This document shows positions 34,069 through 44,334 of a DNA stretch of 64,000 nucleotides, piece after piece (position 1 is the first letter of the stretch; the number at the start of each line of letters is the position of its first letter). The notes under the pieces were generated by a model. The model searched no databases. It was not told the DNA's origin and worked only from the letters and a program-made list of their open reading frames with translations. Where the stretch lies: assembly GCA_016748015.1 (NCBI GenBank), contig JAAOMT010000127.1, positions 1 to 64,000 of the forward strand, in the 5' to 3' direction. Made by a program: the position numbers and the translations under genes. Source of the DNA: Geosiphon pyriformis. Its lineage: Eukaryota > Glomeromycota > Glomeromycetes > Archaeosporales > Geosiphonaceae.

Positions 34069-35271
34069 ATGAACATTCAATTGTGTGAAAAATGTGTTAT
34101 GCCTTGTGATGACCAATGGTGTTTAAAATGTTATGCTCTTAGCATTTCTCTGCCAGATGAGAATGATGAAAATGAAATCGAATTTGGAGTATCTGAACTA
34201 GTAGAAGAACTACCAACCACCCCCATCTATCTTCTTGAAAAGCAACCATCTCTACAACTTAAATATTTTGACAATTATGGCCAAGGAATCAGACCAGAAA
34301 AAGCACACGAAATTGATGCTGGATATGACCTAAGATACTCAGGAAAAGATACTTTGGTTCTCCAACCAAAGTTCTTAACAAAAATTAATCTCAAAATTGC
34401 TCTTAAAATTCCATTAGGATCAATGGTTCAAATTGCCTCCAGATCATTATTGTCAAGCAAAGGAATCAATATTAGAGGAGGAGTTATAGATGCAGGATAT
34501 ACTGGAGACATTACCATCATGTTACAGAATGAGACAGACAAACCATTCAAAATTGAACATGCTAAAAAAATTGCTCAAGCGATTTACTTACTCTTAATTA
34601 ACATATTGGAATTACAATCAGTAAACAACAGAGAACAATTGGGAAAAAGTGAAAGAGAAACTCAAGATTTTGGTTCAACTGGACGATTTACAGTTCCAGT
34701 AAACATAGCTCTTAATACACAAAATGAATCTTACCAGATTCTTCAACTTCCCCAGCCAATTACCATTTCACCTTTTGAAAAACATCATGAAATTTACACT
34801 TGCTCAAAATCCACCACTACACAACAAATCTTTGAATCCAATGAACAAATCTGTTTGAAGCATGAAATCTTAATTCCAAACGTTTATATCCCCAAAGGAA
34901 TGAAAAAATTTCAAATTACATTCTACAACCCCAATAATTACCCTATTGTCTTATTAAACAAATTAGAGATTGGAATCATACACAGCAATATTTTTCAAGA
35001 GGAAGACCCTCAAATTGTTTTTAATTTCATCGAAATTGTAAGGCACACTCTACTCCCAAATCCAAATATCATTCCCACTACTGAAAACTACCACTTTTTG
35101 GAAGAAAAACTCTCTCAAATCAACATGAGTTTCTTAAAACCTCAACAACAAAGACAATTGAAACAATTGATAGCTGAATTTGCAGATATATTTGCAAAAA
35201 ACAACAATGACTTGGGAAAAACAGACATTGTTCAACATCAGATCCATACAGAAGATGCTTCACCAAAATGA
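34069..35271 (+). pseudogene. Element B dUTPase domain plus linker to RT
   Basis: A 400-codon open block. It begins with a Cys cluster (LCEKCVMPCDDQWCLKC). dUTPase motifs follow in order: DAGYDLRYSGKD (1), SRSLLSSKGI (2), GGVIDAGYTGDI (3), AKKIAQAIY (4) and FGSTGRF (5), about residues 64-215. The rest includes a beta-rich linker and the pre-RT motif (FADIFAKNNNDLGKT..H). It ends at TGA 35269. Motif 3 keeps the usual Asp and Tyr, so this is the best-preserved dUTPase in the window. In retroelements dUTPase lowers uracil misincorporation. Confidence 0.85.
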
Positions 35272-36531
35272 CAACAAGCTTATCAAGTGCCACCTGTCAG
35301 CCACCAATTCATCAGAGAAGAGGTCCAAAGAATGCTCAATAATAGACTGATTCAACCATCAAGAAATCCTTGGGCCTCACCAGTAGTTTTAATTAAAAAG
35401 AAAAATAGAAAAATCAGATTCTGTGTTGATTATAGACAACTGAATAGTGTTACAATTGGAGATGTCTACCCTCTTCCAAGAATTGATGACATGCTAGATG
35501 CTCTAGGAAAAGCCAAGTTCTTTTCAACTTTAGACTTAGAAAGTGGATACTGGCAAGTCGAAATGAACCCAAAAGACCGACCCAAAACAGTATTTACCAT
35601 TCAGGGAAGAAACTATAAGTTCAATGTTATGCCTTTTGGACTCTGTAATGCACCAGCAACATTCCAGCAACTCATAGATGTTGTATATGAAGGACTCTTG
35701 TGGCAATCAGTAGTTGTCTATCTTGATAACACTGATGTATACTCACCAAGCTTTGAGACTCATCTCATTTACTTGTGAGAAGTTTTTCAATGATTATGGA
35801 AAGCAGGATTAAAGTTAAACATTGAAAAATGTCACTTTGGAAAAACAAGCTTGATTTTTCTTGGACACATAGTTAGTAAAGATAGAATCAAACCAAACCC
35901 CAGAACAATTAGTGCTGTCAAAAATTTTCAAACTCCCAGAAATACTACAGAACTAAGAGAATTTGTAGGATTAGCCTCTTACTATTGAAAATTCATAAAA
36001 GAATTCTCCGAAATTGCCAAACCACTCAATTATTTTACCAACAAAAACATACCATACAAATAGACTGAAGAACAACAAAAAGCTTTTGAAACTCTCAAAA
36101 CAAAATTGACAACAGCCCTAGTTCTTGCTTACCCAGACTTCAACAAACAATTCCAATTAGCTACTGATGCTTCACACATAGCATTTGGTGCCATTTTATC
36201 ACAATTAGATGAAAATGGCCAGGAACAAGTTATTGCCTATACCAGCAGAACACTCAAGTCAACAGAATTCAAATATGGCTCAACTGAATTGGAAGCTGCT
36301 GTAGTCATCTGGGCTTTCAAACACTTTCAACAATACCTGAAAAATAGAAAAGAATTTGACATAATAACTGACAATATTGGTCTCAAATGGCTTAATAAAA
36401 AGAAAACTAAACAAAGTGCCAAACAGTCTCAATGGAATGACTTCCTAGCAGACTACAGATACATTGTACATTACAAACCAGGAAAATTACACACCAATGT
36501 TGATAGCCTCTCAAGAATGAGACAATATTAA
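35272..36531 (+). pseudogene. Element B reverse transcriptase and RNase H (broken)
   Basis: RT motifs: IRFCVDYRQLNSVT, FSTLDLESGYWQV and MPFGLCNAP. The catalytic box reads YLDN at 35719-35730, so the second Asp is lost. RNase H has LATDASHIAFGAIL, YGSTELEAAVVIWA and DIITDN. Stops near 35776, 35791, 35986 and 36061. The frame ends SLSRMRQY plus TAA at 36529, and integrase restarts 67 nt later in another frame. Confidence 0.85.
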
Positions 36532-36598
36532 TACCAACATCAACACCAACAAAACACCAACAAACTTAACAATAGAACAAATAACAAGATCAACAACA

Positions 36599-37985
36599 AT
36601 GGATCCAGAAAACTACAACAACATCAAAAACTATTTGAAGACTCTTACCATGCCAGAAAATTGGTCTCCAAGTGAAAAACATTGATTACAACACCAATCC
36701 AAACAATATTTTATACACTATAACAAAATTTATTACAAAAATTGTAAAAACCCAAACCAACCACTCAGATTAGTACAGGAAAATAAAAAAGAAACAATTT
36801 TATATAACATGCACACAGATCCTTCTTCAGCACATTTGGGGAGAAATGGAACAATTCAAAAAACTCTTGAACATTATTTTTGGCCTCATATACAAAAAAA
36901 ACATTCAACAATATGTAGAATCTTGTAATAGTTGTCAAAGAAGAGGAAGAATCTGTCCCACAGAACCTTTAAATCCAATCAAAATTGAACAATCTTTTAA
37001 CAGAGTTGGAATTGATTTAGTCAGACCATTACCTATCACAACTCAAGGAAATTGTTATATTGCAGTTGCAGTGGATTATCTTACCAAATGGCCTGAAGCT
37101 AGAGCCATCCAAAGAGCAGATGCAAAATCAGTAGCAAATTTCATCTATGAAGACATTATCTGTAAACATAGATGCCCAATTGAATTCTTATCTAATCAAG
37201 GAACACATTTTGTGAACAACTTGATACAAAAAATTTGTGAATGGTTCAATGTCAAAAGACCTCTATTATCACCTTATCACCCTCAAACAAATGGACTTGT
37301 AGAATGTTTCAACAGAACATTGTGTGAATCTCTAGCCAAAGTTTCAACAGACTTTGAGCAGGAATGGGATATCTTTATTCCATCAGTGTTACTAGCATAC
37401 AGAACACTAAAACAAGATACTACAAAACACACACCATTTGATCTTACTTATGGAAAAACAGCAATATTACTAATTAATTTCACAGTGAAAACATATCCAA
37501 TGCAACCAATCAATGAAGAAAACTTTCAAGAAACACTCCAAAGAAGAGCCTACACTCTTCTTAGTACACTGGAAGAAAAAAGAAGAATAGCAGCAACTCA
37601 TATTAAACATTCCTAAGCTCAACAAAAAGAAAGACATGACAACAAATTACCATCTATTACCAACGAATTTAAAGTTGAAAATAAAGTTCTCTTACACAGA
37701 ACTAAGACTGAAAAACAATGGAGTGGGAAATTTGAAAACAAATGGGATGAACCATTTTATATTCACGAAATTCTAGACAATGGATCATACAAGTTAAGAC
37801 TTGATGACAAAATACTAGCAAAAGTTACACATGGAGCTAGATTGAAACACTATTATTCCAGAAACAATTCTGAACCATTAATTCCACAAATTGGTACACA
37901 TTCTCTTTTAATTAATCCTGAAAATATTCTCCAAAATTTAGAACCAATAATTATAATAGAACAACAACCAAACTTGAACACTTAA
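36599..37985 (+). pseudogene. Element B integrase, separate ORF (broken)
   Basis: ATG 36599 begins MDPENYNNIKNYLKTL, parallel to MDLDNYSALMKFL in element A. A TGA follows near 36683. The H-H-C-C module spans NMHTDPSSAH to CNSCQRRG, with a frame change in an A run near 36893-36900. The first Asp is present (GIDLVRPL) and Glu is present (TNGLVECFNRTL), but the second Asp is Asn (FLSNQGTHF). A TAA near 37615 and the end at 37985 follow the chromobarrel-like C-terminal region. Confidence 0.8.
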
Positions 37986-38127
37986 ATTTTACAATAATTT
38001 TCTAATAAAAACACAAAGACAAAAATAGTAAATAATTACAAAACACCCAAACCCAAAAACAAATAAAAACCCCATATCCAAAAATAATTTTCTTTATTTT
38101 TTCTTTTCATAATTAGTCAATTTTATC

Positions 38128-38757
38128 ATGATTATTCCCCGAAATATTCAACAAATATCCCAAAAATTAATGTTAGCCTTGAAAACACTTCCTGACTTAT
38201 CTATAACGATTAATGAAAGTCAAATTAATTACATTCAGAAAGAAACCACAGCCCCAGTAGCAAATCATTCACAGAACTATCACCCCTATAGAAGAAAAAC
38301 AAGAAGTCACTCTGAGAATAGATTACCAAGACTTTTGAAGCAAGCACTAGAAGAAAATTTTTTAATTGCCCCTATTGACATTTTACCAAATGCTACAATG
38401 CAACAAAAACTTCTACTACTTTTCAATGAACAGAACAATGAACACACCTCTATTTATAAATACTTTCACATTGGAAAAACACTTTATGAACAAAAACTGG
38501 AACTTAAAGCAACAAACCTCATTTCTGAAGCTATACAAAAACAAATCCACAATGAATTTAAAACAGCAGCTGGACCAACAAACACTCCCTACAAACTTAG
38601 AGCAGCTTTTAGACTCTATGACTTGTTTAATACTTGTGAAAATGTTCTTCACAGAACTGAAATTTCAACAATTTTCAGACCAGATTACTTCAATTATTTT
38701 GGATTACTATCTCAATATTACAGATTGTGCTTGGACTTCAACAGAGCTCAGTCTTGA
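38128..38757 (+). CDS. Element B third ORF, 209 aa, unknown function
   Basis: A complete frame from ATG 38128 to TGA 38755, the only undamaged frame in this element. It is 142 nt after the integrase stop, behind an A/C-rich, G-poor leader. The protein is hydrophilic and helix-rich, with a basic patch (YRRKTRSHSENR, about residues 52-63), no signal peptide and no membrane segment. Landmarks shared with elements A and C are NIQQI..L and SITINESQ near the start and CLDFNRAQS at the very end. No known family recognised. Retention of an open frame in an otherwise ruined element may be chance or selection. Confidence 0.7.
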   Translation: MIIPRNIQQISQKLMLALKTLPDLSITINESQINYIQKETTAPVANHSQNYHPYRRKTRSHSENRLPRLLKQALEENFLIAPIDILPNATMQQKLLLLFNEQNNEHTSIYKYFHIGKTLYEQKLELKATNLISEAIQKQIHNEFKTAAGPTNTPYKLRAAFRLYDLFNTCENVLHRTEISTIFRPDYFNYFGLLSQYYRLCLDFNRAQS

Positions 38758-38768
38758 GGAGAAGATTA
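38756..38768 (+). other. Element B polypurine-type 3' junction
   Basis: GAGGAGAAGATTA immediately before the 3' LTR. Confidence 0.6.
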
Positions 38769-39759
38769 TGTTACCAGTAGAATTTTAGCTATTAATTAGC
38801 ATGAAATTACCCTTATAATTTCTATAATTAATTGGTATATTAATATCATTTCAAATTATCATTTATTATTTAATCAATTATTACATATCACGATTCAATT
38901 AAAATAATCTAATTAGTATAACAGAAGTAGGATGATCAAATTATACAATACCCTGAACTTTGTAACATTCAAAAATTCGCCGAAATTTATAAAAAATTCG
39001 CCGAAATTTACAGAAATTCGCCGAAATTATGAATAGTTCACCCAAATTAATTAATAGTTCAGCGAAATAACTTGTAGTTCATCAAAATGTATCTTTAGTT
39101 CGCCAAAATTTGAGCAAAGAGAAAAAGTGCAAGTTCATAGACTAGTACTACAACAAGTTATATAAAAGAAGAGCTTTTCTCTTCAGGAAAATGTATCTTA
39201 CTTTAGATTTATTACTTAGAACCATTCCTACACACACAAAAAGAAATAAATATCAAATAATTCGAAAAACCAAATTCTTTAATTATTGCACTTGGAAAAT
39301 CCTCAAAATCCAACTAACATTTTGAAATTGATTAGCTACCAATTTCAGTAAACTGTTAATGACTCCAGGCCTAGATAGAAAACGTTTCTCTTGATAAAAT
39401 CCTATTTCTTTTACATTTTTTTTATTTTTCTTTTCTTTTCTTATTACAATTATTAGGGTAGCCTACAGACAAGATTCCTGTAGAAGAGTTGACTTTTACA
39501 GCAAAGTAACTACACATTTTTAGTGAGCTTCTAGACGAGCAATTCCTGGAAAAGAGTTGATGTTTACTACAACATAACTACATAAAGTAACTGGCAAGGA
39601 ATTGGCCACTCCATTTATAAGCCCAGTAGTTCAAATTATAGGAGATAATTTGAAGACAAATTCAGTTACTGGAGGTCCAACTACTTCTTGAAAACGTGAA
39701 TTTACAGCAAATCAATATTAACAACACTCAAGAAAAGAAACCAAAAACCTCCAATAACA
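38769..39759 (+). repeat. Element B 3' LTR
   Basis: 991 bp, TGTTACCAG to AATAACA. The CTGGTAACA end is eroded by two changes. It matches 29876-30886. Confidence 0.9.
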
Positions 39760-39858
39760 TTGTACTAAATAGTAAAAAAACTTCTTTCAAAAAAACTTTA
39801 GACTCTTTTTTGGGAATTTTGGATGAAAAAGAGGTTTTTTGAATTTTTGAATCTTCTA
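39760..39858 (-). mobile_element. LINE1, 5' end
   Basis: The first about 99 bp of LINE1, cut off by element B. Joined to 29875 it reads into the ORF1 start (..SKPFFDYE), aligning with SKPFLFEY of LINE2 at about 53290. The right target-site copy AATTACCTGTAAT follows at 39859-39871. Confidence 0.7.
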
Positions 39859-39871
39859 AATTACCTGTAAT

Positions 39872-42765
39872 AATAATAACTAATTTGTTAACTAGTATAA
39901 TTTATCTTTTTAGAATAATTGAATCCTTTGTAATTAGTTTTAATAGATACAAATTATATTTATTTATTTTTGGTTTAAATAATAATATGAGAGTTTATAT
40001 AAATATATAATATTGTTTTGTTTAATCTGAATGACTAGTTATATATAATAAATATATAAATTATGTTTAATCTAAGTTATTTAGTTTAATTCTGTATACT
40101 AGATAGCAATTAAACTTTACTTATTAATTAATTATGATAAAAAAAATTTTTTTAGATTTAACAAAAAATAAAAAAATTACTTATGTTTAAACTAATATAT
40201 TAAATTATATAATTAATAAAATTTATTACAGTTTTATTATTGTTAATAAAAATATTATTGATTTTAAAAAATTTGTTTGTAATATTTAAAATAATTTATA
40301 TAATTGTATAATTATTTTTAATTTAAATTATGTTATTTATAAATATTTTAACTATAAAATAAAAAATTAATCTTATAATATTCTTAATTTTTTCAGTTTT
40401 AATTACAGATTTTAAGTTAATTTTATAATTATATAAATGTTTATACTTATTTATTTTATACAAAAAAAATCATAAAAAATTTTTATAATAGAAAAAAAAC
40501 TTTACTTTAATCTAAATTATTATATATTATATAATTTGTTATTAAACCAAATTTTGTTATAATTTTATTTATTTTATTATTATAAATATGTTTAAAAAAC
40601 CTAAATTTATTAATTCAGATTTTAATTATATTATTTTTGAAATAAAGCTAATTTATTAAATTTACAGTAAAAATAAACATATAAATAAAAATTTTTTTAA
40701 GTACAAAAAATTATTTTTTGCTGTTTTTATCAAAGTTATTAAATACATATTTATTAAAATACTTTTTTATTTATAAAACTTAAAAATTATTAAAATTTAA
40801 GTTTTTTTTATTTATTTAAAACTATTTTTATATATAAATAAAAATTTATAATATTTAACAAAAAGTTTATAACTATTTTATATATTTTATTTAAAATACC
40901 AAAAAAATTAATGATTTTGTTATTTAATATTTTTTTAATCATTTTTATTTATAATATTAAAAAAAATTTTATTATTAATATAATTATAAAAATTATATTG
41001 TAATTAATAAATATTAGAAATTATATTTAAAATTATATACTTCTTAGTTTATGTTTTTATTTATTTTGAATTTAATTAACTTAAATTCAAAAATAATGTT
41101 TTTATTAAATATTAAATAATTCAAAACAACTTTTTTAAAAAGCTTTTTTAATACACTTTTAATTTTTTATTTTTTATTTTTAACAAATTTTTTTATTTGT
41201 TTGTTAATAACCAAATAACTTTTTGTATTTTAGTTTTAAATAACTTAAAAAACTTATATAATTTTTTAATTTTAGCCAAAATTTAAAAGATTAATATAAT
41301 AAACTTTAATATTTAAAAACTTTTGAATTTACCAATTTTAAACTAATTTAATTTGATTTAAATTTATAATAAAATTTTTAATTTGATTTTATTATTTAAA
41401 CAATATGTTTTTAAAAATTTTAAATCCAATTTTTTTTATTTAAAAAGCTTAAATGTATTTTTTAACTAAAATAAATCAAAATTACAAAATTAAATTTTAT
41501 AAAATATATTGTTAGCTAATAAAATTATTATCTTTTTTAGAATTTTTTACATAGTATTAATATTAAAAAACTTTTTAATGATTTTAAAAACTTTATGATG
41601 CTTAATAAATTAACCAAAAATGTAATGGCAATTTTTTTTATTTGTTAGCATTTTTTAAACTTATATTGTATTTTTATTTGTCTTTATTAACTTGTTTATA
41701 AACTAAATTAAAATAAATATTTAGCAAACTTAATACCAAACCAAAATAATAACAAGTTTATTAAATATTATTTGCCAGTTATTAATTTATTAAAAAAAAC
41801 ACAAAAAATGCTTAAAAATAAGCTTATTTAGTTATTAATAAGTTTATAAACTTTATTAATGGTTTTTATCAAAAATAAAAATTATAAAATTTAATTTTGT
41901 ATAAATTATTAGCAACTCAATAATGTCATAAGTGAAAATACTTATTTTTATTTTGAATAGATAATATGTTATATATTTTTGGTAAATTTAAATATTTTTT
42001 AACTTTAGATTTGAAAAGTAAATATTAGCACTATTTTGTTGGTATTCAATATTAAATAATTGTTTTTTGTAATTACAAAAATCTTTAATATTTTATAACA
42101 GCTAAAACTTTTAATTAGTGCCAAGTTTGGTTCATTTTAACTTAAATTATAATTAAAAAAAAAGTAAACCTTTTTTTAATTAAATCAATATATGTAAAAT
42201 AAAATACTCAGCTTAAAGACAATTATTAAAATTATAGAAATACTTAACATTTATTTATATTAAATGTATTTTGTTAAACGATTGCAAAATACAAAAAAAT
42301 AATTGAAATAGCTAAAAAATAATTTTCAAGTAAATTAATACTTGCAACCATAGAAATTGATTTAAAAAAATACATTTTAAATCACGCTTTAAAATTGTAA
42401 ACCAAAAATTATATATTTGACATAATTATTTTATTATATTAATTTGCTACAATTTTACTTTATTCACTTCTCTTTGACTTTTCTAACTACTTTTTGTCAT
42501 CAGAAATTATACAAATAAGAATTGCAAAATTGGTTCACTTATATTATGTATTATGTATGTTAATTAATTTCTTTAACTCTCAAAAATATTTAATGTGATT
42601 ATTATAAAAATAAGAAAATTTGGTTTAAACTACTTAATATATTATAGAAGTAAAAACATCCTTATCACTAATAATATTTTTAAAGAAATAATTTTATTAC
42701 CTAAACTATATTACCTAAAAATAACGCATAAAGATGCTATCCGGCTTAGTTTTAACTCGAATCAT
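39872..42765. other. AT-rich gene-free stretch
   Basis: About 2.9 kb of very AT-rich DNA with homopolymer A and T runs and no supported gene. A 70-codon frame at 42595-42807 crosses the palindrome boundary; I see no evidence that it is coding. Confidence 0.6.
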
Positions 42766-43416
42766 GATCAAACTTTTAAAATTAAATCTAACACAAGGAA
42801 GAATTAAAAAAAAGTATATAATAGTTACTTAAGAAATATATGTATTTAAGCAGCAAAAATTAGTATTCAAACTCATTATAAATTTGAAAGCTTGCAACAT
42901 ATTAGTAAATCAAGATATCTTATAGTTGGTTTTTTTAATGTAATTATTTTATTTATCTATTTATTTTCTAAATCGTATTTACTCCTTAGGGATTTTAACC
43001 TTGCAAAGCTATCTATCAAATATTAATTATAGCTTATAAGGAGGATAATTAAGATTATCAAGGTTTTGTACTAAATATGATATAATCCATTTTAACGCCT
43101 TCCCATCGTTAAGAACCTTATCATATTAAGGTCTTAAAATAAATTCGAAGGTGGTATTTCGAAATAATGAAATAATGAAATTTAAAATTTCTTTTAGATC
43201 TGCTCGCGATATAGATAAAGCTCATCGTTCTAGTGATGATAGGTAACAGAAAAAAGGTTATATAAGAAAGTAATTTAGTATTTATTGACTTTCAATGAAA
43301 GTTTAGATTAAAATTTATTTCCAATTGGTTTTTATTAAAAAAACTTCAAATTATTGTTTTAATCTAAAAGAGCATAGTAATAAAACATCTAAATTTCTTT
43401 TTATCTATGCGAGCCT

Positions 43417-43845
43417 TTAGCAAAGCCCACCATAACCCCGGAATGAGGATAGTCCTCCCATATAGCCAGTGCCGTAGCCGAGATTACCATATCCAACACC
43501 ACGGCCGAGATAACCATCAATTGGAGCATACAGATTACTTTGAAGAGGGGCTCCAATAATTCCATCATATCCAATTGGTGAAACGGCAAGCGGGCTTACA
43601 ATATTTTTGATCGGGGTAATGGGATTGAGCACACCTAAACCAACTGGAGCTATGGTTCCAATCTTCGCAGCTGCCGTGGCAGGCAAAGCAGTAGCAATCG
43701 GGGCTTTATTGATAATTCCATCAGAGGGTTCCCTTTTATAAAAGCTCAAATGCGAGTTTGAATTATTAATAATTGGAGCTGATTGGATTTGGATAGCGAG
43801 AAGAATTGTAAAGAAACTAGCAAAAAATTTTTTAAAGGAGGGCAT
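43417..43845 (-). CDS. Small secreted Gly/Tyr-rich protein, copy 1
   Basis: 142 aa, intronless. A signal peptide is clear: basic start (MPSFKKFF), hydrophobic core (FFTILLAIQI), likely cleavage after QSA at residue 23. A dibasic KR at residues 37-38 could be a Kex2 site releasing a mature protein that starts EPSDG. The middle is rich in Pro, Ile and Ala. The last about 35 residues are Gly/Tyr-rich (GVGYGNLGYGTGYMGG) and end in a single Cys. It is divergent from the repeat-protein gene across 489 bp. It looks like a secreted cell-surface or effector-type protein; I recognise no family. Codon use is much less AT-biased than the surrounding DNA. An identical copy lies at 56658-57086. Confidence 0.8.
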   Translation of the reverse strand: MPSFKKFFASFFTILLAIQIQSAPIINNSNSHLSFYKREPSDGIINKAPIATALPATAAAKIGTIAPVGLGVLNPITPIKNIVSPLAVSPIGYDGIIGAPLQSNLYAPIDGYLGRGVGYGNLGYGTGYMGGLSSFRGYGGLC

Positions 43846-44334
43846 TTTAAAATAAAATATTTTAATTTTAAATGATATTTTTTTTAAAGAGATTATTCTT
43901 TTACAAAGAAAAAAAATGCTTTTTTAATATTAAATACTAGGAATAAGAAGAATCTTATTTATAATACCTTTTTTAGTGCTTTATGAAATTTCCGACTTGA
44001 AAAATCGTCTTTCACGCATAAATTTAGATCAAATCTTTAAAAGAGATAGCATAAAGTAATAAAATTGCTTCAACTTTTATGGCATAATTCAAGTTTGATT
44101 TTTCTAGCATAATATCATATTTTCTTAAAAAGATTAAAAACTATTTAGCATAATATAAAAACCTAATTTAATCAGAAAGCACATAGGCAGGGAAAGAAAT
44201 GGTAAAATGATTGCATTATCTAAAATTCATATTTATGAATTGCTAAACTCTTCCCCTAAAAAAAGTATCCACTCATTAAAAAATAAAAAACTCCCAATTT
44301 AAAAGCAATTTGACAAAATTTGATAATTATCAAA
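43846..44334. promoter_or_regulatory. Shared divergent promoter region, left arm
   Basis: 489 bp between two divergent starts. It holds four GCATAA-centred motifs: AGCATAA at 44048, GGCATAATT at 44081, AGCATAATAT at 44106 and AGCATAATATA at 44147. The last overlaps a TATA-like TAATATAAAA at 44151-44160. Co-regulation of the two genes is inference. Confidence 0.45.

Larger units (their letters stand above)
29876..39759 (+). mobile_element. Element B: full-length but inactivated Ty3/Gypsy retrotransposon with dUTPase
   Basis: 9,884 bp inserted near the start of LINE1 ORF1. TTGT precedes (29872-29875) and follows it (39760-39763), a 4-bp target duplication. LTRs are 1,011 and 991 bp. Order: gag, protease, zinc-ribbon block, dUTPase, RT-RNase H, separate integrase, third ORF. 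Same family as the left-edge copy at 1-1472. RT and integrase each carry a catalytic Asp-to-Asn change. Confidence 0.9.

Noticed and set aside
38128-38757. Third ORF as an envelope gene (env-like position)
   Set aside because: No signal peptide, no membrane segment and no Cys or glycosylation pattern; charged and helical throughout.
40000-42590. Short open frames in the AT-rich stretch
   Set aside because: Homopolymer-rich, no codon bias, no motif; expected by chance.
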